A DNA stretch of 64,000 bases from Puffinus mauretanicus (Eukaryota > Chordata > Aves > Procellariiformes > Procellariidae), in NCBI GenBank assembly GCA_023333565.1, contig JAJKFH010003762.1, positions 1,736,001 through 1,800,000 on the forward strand, read 5' to 3'. Made by a program: the position numbers and the translations under genes. The notes below the pieces were generated by a model, which worked only from the letters and a program-made list of their open reading frames with translations, was not told the origin of the DNA and searched no databases. Numbering within the stretch: the first letter of the stretch is position 1; every line of letters starts with the position of its first letter. Positions 13,401 through 26,300 of this stretch are shown here, one piece after another.

Positions 13401-16329
13401 TCGATGCCAGCGGTGCCGTACTGCAGCCGGTACGCGCTCCTGTGGAAACAGGCTGCTCCCCGCAACCTCCCACCAGGATTTTTAGGCCAAGATTTTTAAA
13501 AGCAGCCAGTGGATTTGTTTGGTCAAGATGAGTCGCCTTGAAGATGCTCACCTTTCGGGGGGGCATGGAACTCGGGGCACTAGACCCACCCCCATCCCTT
13601 TTCCAGTGGCTCCTGCTGGGCACTCAGGTCTCGGCTGCCCCACGTCCAAGGTTAGCTGTCACTTCTGGCATTTTTAGATGCTTCACTGGTAGGTTCTAAA
13701 ACTTTGATGCAAAAGACGACGCTGCTCCCCTTGCAGACTACTTGAGTGCCTCCGCGATGGGAAGATGACCCCCACAGACGCTGTAGTGGTTGGCAGTCCT
13801 CCGGGTAGGAGTGATTGCGCTGGGGTTTTATTAGCTCTCAGAAAATATACAGCAGCAGAGGCTGCGCGGGTTCCTGCGTGGTCTGCCTGAGCTCTGACCC
13901 CTCGGGCCAGAGGCTGGATTGCTTTTACAGCCAGTACTTAACCTTGCTGCTGAGACTTGTCAACAGGGAGGCCAATTAGCAGCAGATATGATGGTGGGTG
14001 ATATAACGCAGATGTCTGTTTGTTAGGAGCACAACTGATATGTTTTTAACACAACATGTATTTTAAAACATGGCTCTGCATAAATGATGCCATCCCCTGC
14101 AAAAGAATCCCTCTCTACAGTCAAGCGTTACAGAAAATTCTAGTTTTTTTTTTTTTTTCCCAAAGTCTCTTAAGCCTTGTTCTGCTGGGCTCATGATAAC
14201 TATGGCAGGTGTAGGATTATAAGAAATAATTCTGCTTGAAAAAAAGTCCACTTTTAAGTTAATTATTATTTTTAACATATATGGTATATTAAAAATATAT
14301 GTAGATGCAGAATGAAAACAGGGCAGTTCTTGCTGTCCTGAGAGGGTCAATACACAAACCCAGATGGTATCTATCACCACACACGTATATTGGTGTATGT
14401 ATCAGAAAAGACAGATTAGGGAAATTTGAGTCAATTGATTAAAATTGTGCAGTCTACGAGCATGTTATACCCACCTGCTGCAATGGACAGTGGCTATCAC
14501 ATATCAGCACGTGACACTAGTACCCCTATTTGGGTGCACATAGGGTTCTTCTGTCAGATGTATGGTTTTTTGGTAAAGCTAGAGAGGCTGATTGCAAGAG
14601 GAGGGTTGATGTTTTGGTTGAGATTGGGCCTGAGCTTTTAAACAAAAGTTTACAGTAAGACTCAAGGGCCGAAGCCACTACAAGGCTTGCACTGAACTGC
14701 TAGCTGACTGCTTACGTAGGCAGGGGTAATTCAGCCCTCTCCTACAGACATTGAGACACTGTCAAATAGCGGGGAGTACGCCGCTTCCAGAGACAGCCGT
14801 GTCCCCTCTCCTCTGCCAGCCAAGGTGCTCTTTGACTCCCTGCACCTTCTCTGCTTGTTTTAACCGAACATTTGAACCTACATCTTAAACCATTATCTCA
14901 ATTAAATGAACAGTTATAATAATTTACAATAGAACTGTAACAATTTACACAAGCGGAGGTCTGTTTTTAAAACTATCACTATATAATCAGGGCTTAGTAG
15001 ATCAATCTCTGAAATACCTTTCAAAATTATACCAGTGAATTTGCATGATCCTCTTTTAATTGCTAGGATAACTATTTATGTCTAGCGCAAAAAAAAAAAA
15101 AACCCCACATAGAGTATGGCTTTATATTTTCTATTACAGATACAGTGCAAGGGGAAAGACCATCTCTTCTTGAACGTGACTTACCATCCTAATGTCAAAG
15201 CTAGAGCTGCCTTCCCTTCACCTAATGGTCACCAGCAAAAGGAGGAGCGCTGGATTCAACACACAAGCTGTTAACAGCACCACATACTCTAACCAGGTAC
15301 TGATAGAGGCCCTAGAAAATTAGCATCCACACCCCAGTAGAAATAACTGTAAGAATTTTTCAGTTGATTAGCCCTTAACACTGCCTTAACTGAGGGCAAA
15401 GGGCAATCCACATGTATTTAACGTTAACACTAATTTATCTGAGGAAAATTTTAATCTAATGAATACCCAGATTTTTTTTTTTCCTTGGTTAGTGTTTAAA
15501 TATGCTAACTTCCTTTTAGAATGTTCAGTATCTTTTCTTGTTCAGTGGAGCCAATAATATCTTTGCTTCTTGGAAATTTGTCTGCTCTTAGGGTTTCCTT
15601 CTTTAGCATCCTCTGTGCATTTTAATTATTTTGTTAATCTTCGGTGAAAAAACCCAGCTTTTTCTAAAACGCTGACAAAATGCGTACATGATATTTTTAC
15701 AATTAAAAAAATAGATTTCCACTGCAATCTTTTAATGCACAATGTTCCTTTATTCACTGCGTAGCTCCTCTTTAAGAAAAGAGTTCTGATTTCATTGGGG
15801 CTACTCCCAGGCAAGGCCGGGTTCACCCAACTTAAGGTTCTGACTTTTGAACTGCAGAGCTGAGGGTAGGGCCGGCGAGCTCCATCATCCCCCCGGCTGA
15901 GCAGACTCCTCGGAAGAGGCATTATCCCCCTTGCAGAACTGACCTGGCAGGTTGGTACCAGTACAGAGCCGACAGAGAGAAGGCCTACAGCCATCCCAGG
16001 AGTATGGCTCTCTGTCTTTATCAGTAGTAGTAACCAGAGCTTTCCTTTTCAATTTCTACCATTGATAACATCTTACCTTTTTTCTTCGTATCTTCTTGTC
16101 TTGTAGGAGAATCCTTTCCCCCTCTCTCCAAATCAAGCCTTAAATCTATTTAAGGTGAAAAAAGAGAGGAAGGAAAACCAAAAAGAAACAAGAATATAGC
16201 CAACCTTTTTAATTAGAGTATATTGTACTTCCAAACTGGATACACTAGAAATTGGCAATGCAACATAAGATGCAAAGGAATATACCAGTTACTGTCAAAA
16301 TGACCCTGTACAGCCTTATAATGCAAAAA
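10486..16329. other. intergenic downstream of ZNF827, no gene seen
   Basis: No recognisable gene. Notable contents: a GC-rich, CpG-containing patch near 11890-12080, a long T/C tract at about 13095-13133, and A/T-rich stretches near 11270-11400 and 14880-15010. In mammals the neighbours on this side of ZNF827 are C4orf51 and MMAA; I could not recognise exons of either here. Confidence 0.5.
13095..13133 (+). repeat. T-rich polypyrimidine tract
   Basis: About 39 bases almost wholly T with a few C on the plus strand. Simple low-complexity sequence. Confidence 0.8.
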
Positions 16330-16348
16330 GCTTTATACAATACAAATT

Positions 16349-16354
16349 TTTATT
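16349..16354 (-). promoter_or_regulatory. candidate poly(A) signal AATAAA
   Basis: On the plus strand this reads TTTATT; on the minus strand AATAAA. It is the first canonical hexamer I found below the ZNF827 stop. Cleavage would be expected 10-30 bases lower. Another AATAAA lies at 15754-15749 and could serve as a more distal site. Confidence 0.5.
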
Positions 16355-17236
16355 AATGTACACAAACCTTGACAGAATGATATTTGAACATAATACAACA
16401 AGTAAAAAAAAAAAAGACAGAAGAAAGGAAAAAGTGCTGAGAACTTTAACTGAATTACTGAATGGAAAAACACGCTAGCTTTCCTTAAAGAATGCATAGT
16501 GAAAACCAGTATGAAATTACCTTTATGGTGGGGGGGAATTTATCAGAACTGTTGGTCATTAGTCGGTAGGGGGGACCTCTGGAGAACATTCCTTTCTTTA
16601 GCCTTGAACTGCAAACCAATTATTTTAATATGCATGAGATCTGATAAATACTGTGTTTTTTTTTTTTCTTAAAAAAATAAAAACCTCCTAACACACTTTT
16701 CCTTACAGAGAAAACTTCTATAACTTGCCAGAAAGAATTAATTTATCCTTTCCAAAGTGCTAAACAAATTTCCCAGGTACATTAAACATTACTGTGTCAG
16801 ATACTGGTACAGCGGAACATTGCTGAACGCGTGGCGTTCGCATGCTGACTACTCGTTCTTGGAAGTTCCAGTCCTATTTAAACTGCCGTTTGGTTTACAT
16901 AAAGTGTCCTACTAATATTCCTACTTCTTCCTCATAGACAGCTGTACTTTACCTGTCGGTTTGAAAAATAAGCTTTTTGATTTGGAAGTGTTTGCTTTTC
17001 TATGGTGGGCTCAGAGATATATGCATTGAGTGTATTTTAAAGAACTGGTATAGTTTCTGGATGCAGCTTGCATATTTCATGCTGTCGAGACACTCAATTT
17101 TTTATGCTTTGAGTATTTACTAATACAGCATTTTCTGTTTTGTCTGTACTCCGGGGGCGGGGGGGGTTACCAGGAGTTCTGATGGAGTAAAGCATGGCAA
17201 ACAGGGCCCTGAGTTACGTAGGTTGTTTACAAAGGT

Positions 17237-17581
17237 TTATACATACTTTGGAACAGATGGCTTTTCTTTACTGCGTAGACAGACAGAACATGCCACATGC
17301 TCATTAGAATCAAAACTGTCTGCTGGAATGTAAACAAAATTGGTGGGACTTCTCTGTCCTTTAATTAATAATTCCAAATCATAACCTGCTACTTTTATGG
17401 ATATTTCCCCCTTGTAAATAGCTTCCAGTATGTTAACAGGAGTGCACAGATTAGGATGTCCTCCCCGAACAGGAAGAGTTTGGTCATGACAGTGGAGAAT
17501 GTTTGGCCACCTCAGTGCAAAACAAATGTAGGAATCTTGCAAATGATGCAAGTTTTGCATCAAAAAAGTATTTCTAAGCAA
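17237..17581 (-). other. unidentified 114-codon open frame in presumed ZNF827 3' UTR
   Basis: An open frame on the ZNF827 strand that reads as a well-mixed, protein-like sequence (for example H-P-N-L-C-T-P-V-N-I-L-E-A-I-Y-K-G-E and K-V-A-G-Y-D-L-E-L-L), ending in TAA. The first codon is TTG and a good acceptor-like TTGCTTAG lies at its start, so if coding it would be a 3' exon rather than a complete gene. I do not recognise the product. It lies below a second protein-like frame at 17892-18063, but the phases do not join directly. It may be a chance frame or an exon relic. Confidence 0.3.
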
Positions 17582-17891
17582 GCTTCATTTAAGAACTAAT
17601 GAAGATTGAGTTATGTTATGTTTCTAGTTGTGCATATGGCTAAGAGCCCTTGTGGACCAGAAATGCCTTCCTGAACTGGGGCATTGCTTTAGTGCTGTCA
17701 CGAACAAGGGGTTGGCTCCAACTGGCCTGTCAGATCATCCCCATCCCACAACAACCTGCAGAAGTTCCTTCAGGACAGCATGAGGGTGGGTGGATAGCAC
17801 GTTAGATGTCACTCAGGGCACCTCGTACAGTGGCTTGGCCAAGGGACAGAGAGGGGACTCGGACAAAAGCTAGGTCAGACATTTCTAATAC

Positions 17892-18063
17892 CTGGTGAAA
17901 GACAGCAAGATCCGAATCCAAGAGACCCCACGGAAAATAATAATCCAGTGCGAAAGCTTTGCTGTAAGTCACATGATAATTTTGAAATGTTTCATATGTT
18001 ATACTTCCAATTTTAATGCAGAGTGTTTTTAATCCTGATCTTTCTTCCCGGATATTAAGTTGT
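17892..18063 (-). other. unidentified exon-like open segment in presumed ZNF827 3' UTR
   Basis: 172 bp bounded on the minus strand by an acceptor-like pyrimidine stretch CTTCTTAG and a donor-like CAG/GTATTA, and open throughout in one frame. The frame contains L-N-I-R-E-E-R-S-G-L-K and A-L-D-Y-Y-F-P-W-G-L-L. It starts in phase 2 and would end on a codon boundary. I do not recognise the protein. No upstream or downstream partner exon with matching phase was found nearby, so this may be an exon relic, part of an unannotated minus-strand gene, or chance. Confidence 0.25.
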
Positions 18064-18690
18064 CTAAGAAGCACAAATCAACTAACAGTCGGTTAGCTTC
18101 TCTTAATTTAAGATCACTCTTGGCGTTTTGAGATTAACAAAGGTTATACAACCAATCCACATTTGCTTCTTCCTGCAATAAAGTGCTACATATAACATGT
18201 CATTTTAATGACCACAAGTCGGAGCGTTAAATAAGTATAAAGTTAGCTTCCTAGCAGTGTACACTCTATCTGCCCTTAACAAAAAGGAATAAAGTATTAC
18301 TAATAACATGGAGGGTATCGATAGGACTGTAGAATTTGCAAGTACAGTTGAAATACTGAGGGTATAAAAGAGAACTGCATGGTTCAAACAGCATCTTTTT
18401 ATAGCTTTATATTTCAAAGAAGTTACTGGTACCTTTTCAAATAAACAGTCATCTTACCTTCAGCCCACAGATTATTTTTTCTTTTTTTTTTTTTGCAAGT
18501 GAGAAACAAACTAGTGCAAGACTAAAGCACTGTGCAAAACTGCCTTTTTTTTTTAGTCTGAGTATTTATACCCAGAATTTATCCATACCCTTTTTTTAAT
18601 CCCCTTGTTGGATTTTTTTTTTTTCCACCATAGAATTCTAGTTATACAAGTTGTTCCTGCAAACTAAAAGGTAACCACTGCATAATACAG

Positions 18691-18710
18691 TATATATATA
18701 TATATATATA
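18691..18710. repeat. (TA)10 microsatellite
   Basis: Ten uninterrupted TA units inside the presumed ZNF827 3' UTR. Probably length-polymorphic. Confidence 0.9.
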
Positions 18711-19545
18711 ATATTTATATGCCCTTTTAAAACAAAAGATGTATGCTGTGGCCCAGACGCAGGTGTTTGTTACACCTGTGTAACAGTTAAGAATTGGGCC
18801 TGCTGTGTGGGTGTGTAGACTGCACGCACTGCATATGCGTGTGTGTTTACATACACACGCTCTTCATTGTCATACTCTCATCCTGCAGTGCTGAAAGCAA
18901 CTTTTTCCTCATCAGTTCTACCCCAAATCCTCAAACCTTGACAACTGAGTACAAGGCATCAAACAACTAAAGGAAGCTGCAAACAGCACTGAAATGATAC
19001 ACCAATCCACCCTGAACCAAGCGTTAGTCCTTCCACAACTCTACAGTTCAGGGGGAGACGGAGGGAAGGGAGGGAGCAAGTGTGTGAAAAGGGGAAAAGA
19101 ATAATAATTAAATAAGCCAATACAAGGGATGTGCAAAAGCAATGTCATGGCACACTATAGGCAGACTCTCTTTCACGCACCCACACCCACACCCGCACGC
19201 AGACCCGCGCACACACAAAGCCCAAAAATAAAATGCATCAATATGTAATCTTACAAGTGCTGATTGCCATTAAGGACACTCTTTTTCAGCTTAACAAGAC
19301 AAAATAGTTTCTTAGATAAGAGTACTGGGAACATGCCTCTGAAGGTAGAAGTATGCAGTAGGTCACCTCTTGAAGATTTCATAAAGCAGCTTTCATGTCA
19401 ATGCAATAAGTATACACACAGAGCCATTTTCTAACCCTTACTAATGATATAGTACAAGTGTTCGTTACCTCTTCGGTCTACGTTTTGCAGCAATGTATAC
19501 CTGCTGGATTTGTTGGGGTATTTTTGGTACAGAATGTAACTGCCC

Positions 19546-20353
19546 TCAGACAGTTTCTGCCCTTTCTGTTAGTCCAAGGTAGGCAAGGAAGGAGTGTTTA
19601 GGTGAAGAGGCACCTCCCGGTGCAGTCTGAGGTCTGGGTGGATGGAATGTGAGAGCGTAGTGGTTTTTGGGGAAAAACATTGTTAAAGGAATAAGGTGGG
19701 CAAACTCCGAGTTCCAGTATTTATCAAAGCACAGGGAAGTGCCATTGATGGCCAAGGCTTTCACTGCCAAGTTTGGCTCTGCCCCGCTGCCGTGTGCAGC
19801 TGACATAGCCACTGTTTGCAGAGCCTGGGAGGCAGACATAACTGAGAGGGGTGACAGGAGGTTTCTGGAGCTGTTCACTGGTAGGAGTGGGCTGGCTTCC
19901 TTGGAGGTTGAATACTGGCCCTTTTTCTCCTCTTCGGAGCAGTCCCCGTTCTGGTGCTTCTTCACGTGGCGGCTGAAGACAAAAGGGTGGGTAGTCTTGA
20001 ACAGGCACTCATCGCAGCTGAAAGTCTGGCGTGGAGCATGCTTCAGTTTCTTGTGCAAGTTGAGATTGTCTTTGCGTTTGCAGCTGTAGCTGCACTGGTC
20101 ACAGTGAAAAGGGCGCTCACCGGTGTGGACACGCACGTGTTCAATCAGCTTGTTGGCGGTCTTGGACAGGTAGCCACACTGGTCGCACTTGTAATGGTTG
20201 CCAAGGCGGTGTTCTCGGATGTGCATCTCCAGCTCCAGCTGATTTGCTTTCACTGTCTGGCAGATCCGACACTTGTACTCCATCTTGTAGTGAGTCTTCA
20301 GGTGGCACTCCATTGCTGCGGGGCGGTTAGTGGAGTAGATGCAGAATGGGCAC
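19546..20353 (-). CDS. ZNF827: ZNF827 terminal coding exon: five C2H2 fingers and C-terminal tail
   Basis: 808 bp of coding sequence after acceptor TTGCCAG, with the stop TGA at 19548-19546. From the first whole codon the fingers lie at about residues 1-21 (CPFC), 28-48 (CRIC), 56-76 (CDQC), 84-105 (CDQC, with H-x4-H) and 113-133 (CDEC). Only the linker between the third and fourth is close to canonical (HTGERPF). Residues 134-268 form a finger-free tail rich in Ser/Ala, with a conserved-looking patch F-D-K-Y-W-N-S-E-F and the end [10 protein letters not shown]. Opposite-strand open frames over this exon are shadows of the coding strand. Confidence 0.95.
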
Positions 20354-23300
20354 CTGGCAACACAGCAAGGAAAGGCAGGGACAGAGAAAAGAGAAGTCAC
20401 TCAGCTTGAAGACCTGCATTCCTGGTTTAACCCTGTCACTCAACCCCTTTCTGACCTACTAAAGAGGAGAAAAAAGGCACTTAGTTCTCCCTGTAAAGCC
20501 TCTTTCAAATACTTGGTTCACCTTGACACATCTCTACATAGAGGAGGTTTGCCCATTTAATGGGAGTAGAGCTCACGCATTCCTAGGAAAACACTGATTC
20601 ACTCTGAAGGAGCATCCCTTTAATCTTCTGGCTTACCTTGATGGGGAAGATTCTGCAAAGCAGGCCAGGTAGTGCAGAGTGGGTGACTGATTCACAGGCA
20701 CTTTGTGTAACGACATTCCTAGTGTTTGCACGAAGTCACTTTGGCCATTTTTTCCATTAAGAAGTGGTTTAAAGTGAGTGTTTACAGATGAGTATGAAAG
20801 CAGCTGTTTAAGTAAAGATGGAATAAACTTGTAATACCACATGTACAGCAAAAGCTTAGGAAATTCCTTTTATGTGACCTTGAACAATAAGCTTGCTGGG
20901 TATCCTGCTAGGAGCAGCTGAAAGCCAGTCTGTGAGGATGATTTGTAGGGATTCCCATTTCTGGGAGATGAGCTAGCCATGCTCAAAGAGGGGGGCGTGT
21001 GTTTGGCAGTGTTTGCCTAGAGCCAGCTCCGCCACGGCAGGAATTGTTCCTGTGTGGGAACAGGATGTGGGCTCCGCTTACTCACAGCAGCAAGCGTCCG
21101 GACCGGGGTGGATGTGGCAAAGGGCCTCACCCCTGGTTCCTGGACCAGGAAGGGCCGAGAAGGCTGGAGGAGGGAATCTTGAAAGCTTGGAAGGAAGCCT
21201 GAGCTGAACAAGCCTGGACACCAACAAACCCAAAACGCACCCGCTTTTGCTTTACGTAGCTGAGAGGAAGTTGGCGAGGACAGCTACCTGCCCGGGATCT
21301 CTGCTGTATTAAACAAAGCACGCTCCCTTCCAGATCGAACTGGTGAGCTAAGAGAGCAGGTCTAGATAAAAAGATACAACTAAGGCACCTGGCTACTGTC
21401 TTACAGATGTCTCCACCTGCCACTGATCTGCATTCACTGTTTAGCAGGTCTGCCATGTTCTACCACTTCTAAGCAGAGATCCTCTCTCCGTGTGTGTTTT
21501 CCCTTGGTTGCACATACAGGTTTAATATTAATCTACCTGCTAATCGAGAGACTTTTGAGCACAGTGAGTAATACAGGAGGACAAACAGACACTAAAACAT
21601 CCAGACACTTTTCCTGATGCACATCAAGTACTCTGATCCAGAGAGGGAGCCTGGCATTGAGGCTGCTAACGATTAGCTCTATTGCAACAGAGGACTCGGC
21701 TGTCTATGCACACATACCTCTCCTGGGCTGGGTGCTCTCTGGATCAGAATCTCAGATTTTGACCTGGAGCTGGAGGAATCATGTTTTTTTTCTCTTCCCC
21801 CACAGCAAACAGGAGACAGAAAAATACAATTTACTTAGATCTCTTCAGGCTCTTCTGGATGCCTTAAAAAAAAAAAAAATCAGAGCTTTTTCTTAGGTGC
21901 AGCTTTCAAGGTACCTAGTTATTACTTGAGTTGGGCAGGAATAACTTATGTAGACTGAGAAGCCCATTTTGTCAGGAAGGTCTGAGTCATAGGTCATGGT
22001 TTTTCCTTGGTAAATAGAACAGATTCTGTGCAGCTTAAACCCAAAGTGCATTAGACAACTGGTCTGTACGTCCAAGACAGACATCCCGTCGTTCTGGCAC
22101 ACTACTTGTTTCTCAATCTGGTCTTCTTCCCAGATTCAGTCATCACATCTCAAGTGACCACAGATCACAGTTCGTGGAACTACTGAGCTGGAGACCAGAC
22201 GCTGCCTGGCAAACAGAACCAGTTTTCAAAAAACTGCAGTGCAAACTGATAGAGCTACTCGTGGTAACATAAAGCGTGGTCTGCTCGTCACGTGACAGTT
22301 ACAGTGCACTGAAAACGTTAGTTTGCTTAGCAAGAGCAACAGAAGCAGGGAGTCCTGTGCTGAACCCTGGCTGGGCTCAAAGTGGTTCCAGCCTCTTTTC
22401 CTGCAGCAGCTGGAACAAAGAGAGACCAGGGACGTGCATCTTGCATAATGTCACATTGTCTGCCCACAGAGAGCAAGCATATGGCCCCAGCAGTCACTCC
22501 TTCCCTCAGGGGTCCAACTTGGACATAAGGGCATGCTCATGCTCTAGAAACACTGCTCTGCACCAACAGACCTTAAAGGACACCACCTTAGCCAAAGCCA
22601 AAGGGCTTTTTTCTTAAAAGAGCGTATTACTCGTTACATGTTAATTTATACAATAGCGATCATTCTGGGGCATGCAAACCAAGGCAGAAAGCATCAAAGT
22701 TATTAATTCTTGGAGAGGACTGACTTTGCGTTAGAAGGTTATAACTTCATATCGAGTTGCAGAGACTGTACAGGGTTTAGTTTCTTTGAGCCAGGTGCAG
22801 AATAGAGCCTGTGCTGTGTGCTCTCCTTTCCTCTGATGCCTTGAAAAAACCCCTCTTAGTTTGCCAACACCTCTGTGTAGTGCTGCCTCATTCTCTGTAG
22901 GACCCATCACATACTGTCTCCTATTTGACTTGAAAAGGGAAAGGACCATATTACAGCTCTAAGACCAGTGGATACTACATCTACTGCTAGGTTACCGATC
23001 TGGTGCAAGCCTACACTAAAGGACTGGGCTTGGGTCATCTAAAGGAAAGGAAGCCCCAAATCTGGATTATCAGACATTTAACTAACCCTTTCTAATTGAC
23101 TTCCTTTTGTCCTATCCCCACAGTATTAGAGGTGCTTAACACAGTAAAAGTTTGTGTACTTGCTTTCCTTACTTGAGCCCACCGGTGGGGACAGTGTGGC
23201 ATTTCTTGTGCTCCAGTAACTGTTCAGGTGTCTTCATGAACTTGTGGCACACATCACACTCGAACATCCGTGTGATCAGGTGAATTTGCAGATGGCGCTC

Positions 23301-26300
23301 AAACATATTTTTTGTTTTGCAGACAAAGTTACAGAAAACACATTCAAAGCCTGAAAAATAAAACAGGAAATGTATTCCTTACATTGTGGCCAGATCGACT
23401 GCATAGAAGGTGACAGTTTGTATTTATTTAATAGTGTTTTACCTTTCTCTGACTTCTCTTCAGTGTTCACTGAGGTCTGACTACCAGGCACTACAGAAAT
23501 GACTAGCAGGTTGTTTGAACCCTTGTTTTTTGGGGTTATATCTGCATCTTCTTTGCTGTTGGCAGAGTCGCTCAGTGCTGACAGCGAAGACGAAGATGGA
23601 CTGTTAGATTCACTGGGTGTCTTCCTCTCTTCAGCTGAAAAACAGGAATAAAGAGCCATAACTAGTACAGCAGATTAGATGAAATCTCAATGACACTGTT
23701 TTAAATTTCAGGAAAAATATTTATATTTAAAGTTAATTCAAACATGCTTATAAACAAGTCTGAAATTAATTGATCTGTTAAGAAATCATAGTTGCACCTC
23801 CATCTTTTTATTAGCGTTTACAACAGTACATCTCTCAGTTTATCCTAGAATTGAGCCTCTCTGTAATGGTAGTGGGAAGGAAGCATGCAACTCTACCTCA
23901 TTACCAGGCTGAAAAAATCCCAAGAAAACACTTTGATTAGCTCAGAGTTCAAAAACAATGAAGAACTTGTCACTTAGAAAGGAAACAGGGCTTCTGTAGG
24001 TTTGGGGTGCGGAAACCAAAAGTGCCTACTGGCCCAAGCTAAACTTCCCCCACCTTTCCGTTTATGTGGGTCCAATGGGTAAATCTGGGAGGAAGGGCAA
24101 AGGAGAATAATCTCACTCATTGTACTGAGGAGCATCTTCAGTAATGATTGTAAGAGATAACAGCATGGTCTCAAGATTTATCTGTTTTTATTAGGACCTG
24201 TTATTGAAGATATTAATTAAAAAACCCGTTATTTAACTGGATCTAAAGCTGAAGCCCATCAGAGTTTCCTTATGTGTGCAATAAATGCATGAAGTTCAAA
24301 TCCCAAACCCTATCACACACTAGAAATGAACAAGAGTGAGGGTTCTCACAGGAGAACTGCTGTGAGCCAACGAGGCAAGGATGGGCAAATTATTACATCC
24401 CACCTAAGTCTTGGTTTAATCAGAGCTGTGTTAAAAGAGACCTTACTAGAACTTCATATTCTCTATGTGATAAAGTCTCCTGAGCAAGGCCTCTGCAAAC
24501 ACCAGTACCTATGTGCCTAGCTTTAAACTGATGAGTGGCACCTTTAAGTCTAAGATAAAAATGTAGGAATGCACTAATGAAATCTGATGACCCTAGCTGT
24601 CAATAGGGAGGATGACTGGGATATCATATAGAAAGATTCACTGACCTTGGGGACCAGAGTAATAGAAATGGAATGAAATTTAATAGTACAGAGTACAAGC
24701 TTATGACCTGAAGGGCCAGTAACGAGAATTTTTGCTAAAAATGAGGAGTGCTTAAGCTAGAAACAGTCAAGGAAAACAAAAGAAGAATTTGAGCAGAACA
24801 TGGGATGAATATGAGCAATCGGTGTGGGGGAGCCTTCAAGGAAGGTAAATACGATCACAGAATGTTATTGTGTGAGCTATTCCCAGTAGCTGCTGCTGTT
24901 TTACACTGCCACCACTACTTATTTCATTTCACCATGTACAGCTGTGATTGCATATGTCGAGAGCAGGGGTTCTAACAAGAACATATGCAGTGAGGGATTG
25001 GTACAGTGAGAAAACGGTGTTTCATATAAGAAAAGGCTCAATGTACATTTAGAGGGGAGAGGGTTGTTCTCTATAAATATACTAAGGGAATAAATACTGT
25101 GGAAGGAGGGAATAAAGGTGGATGGAGCAAGAGGTGGACTGCTGTTTCAGATAAAGGACAGTTCTGGCACAAGAACATATGTATGTGTATTCTGATTATC
25201 AGTAAGGCACATGCTTGAAATTTTAAAAAGATCCCTAATTTTTAATGCAGGAAAAACTGCAGCTGCCTGTCTGTAGAAGTAGTTGGTTTAAAACAATTAT
25301 ACTTTTTTGAAGACATTTGCCAACATCCTTACAAACAAGCCTTTTATGACTTGGTAACATCACAGGATAAGGGACTGGAGTCAAGCGACCCAGAAAATCC
25401 ATTCTATTTTTCACTCTCTGTATTTACCATATGTGTAAGCATTTGGCTGAATCGCCAGCTGAATGGTTCAGTTTGACAGGGTGAAGGAAGAACCAGGGGT
25501 TTTTTTGTCTTTCTTTAAAAGGCAAGCAGCAGCTCCAATCTTTTAGCCACGATAGGAAGATACAGTAGAGTACAGTTCAGTTTTGAGCTCAAATGCAGGC
25601 TTTTCACGTGGCTATGGGTGGCGTTTCTCATTTGCCTTGACTTCCTATATATGAAGTGGAGTTAGATGCAAACACCTCAGATAGCAGGGAGCAGTGCTGA
25701 GAGCTATGCGGGCATAAAATCCCTTGAGAGCTTTCCAGTAGTTCGTGTTTCTGTAGTTACATTTAACTTATGTATCTGTGAGCACAAACAACTGCATTCT
25801 TCTCTCCTTTCTCCTTCTCCACCCCTCCCTGTTTTCCCAATTTTACTCTTAATAGGACAGGAAAAGCAATTTAGCAATGGAAAAATTGTGCTGGATGCAA
25901 TTCAGGTTCAGTATTGTCAACACAATTTTTAGTAGTTTGTGGCAGCAAAATGCTTCTGCCTGGTGTTAAAAGAGAAATTAATTAAAAGGATTCTAATTTT
26001 CTTCTCCTTAAATTATGCCAGACTTCATTAGTTGGACTAAGCATATGGAGCTTGTTTGAAAACTGCTGTTGCACTTATCTTTGGCTATTAAGTGAACAGG
26101 ACCAGGGAGAGAACACATGACTTGTTCTGTCATTAATATAAAGTTACATTTATGGTATTGCTGAATCACAGTGTCAACTAAACATCAGCGTGAAATTCCA
26201 AACTGATCGGCTGTGGAGGCAAACACACCGAAGAGCAAAGCTCAACACACTGCGTATTTCAAACTTACAGCCAGGTATGCACAATTAGCACGCAAAGTCA

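Larger units (their letters stand above)
16330..19545 (-). other. ZNF827: probable ZNF827 3' untranslated region
   Basis: Runs about 3.2 kb below the ZNF827 stop to the first clear minus-strand AATAAA. It is AT-rich with many T runs, a (TA)10 tract at 18691-18710 and a CA-rich low-complexity patch near 19176-19218. ATTAAA variants at 18595-18600 and 18203-18208 could give shorter transcripts. The extent is inferred from the poly(A) signal; it could be shorter if the open frames at 17.2-18.1 kb belong to something else. Confidence 0.55.

Noticed and set aside
13345..15994. Minus-strand frames of 92-122 codons at 13.3-16.0 kb as exons of the neighbouring gene
   Set aside because: None resembles MMAA or C4orf51 as I know them, and I saw no consistent splice borders.
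1..16329. tRNA, snoRNA or miRNA genes
   Set aside because: No cloverleaf with A and B boxes and no clear long hairpin stood out by eye. A covariance-model search would be needed to exclude small RNAs.
19667..20409. Long plus-strand open frames (140 and 151 codons) over the terminal exon
   Set aside because: They are the reverse complement of the ZNF827 finger exon. The regular Cys/His codons keep the opposite strand open, and the translations show no family features.
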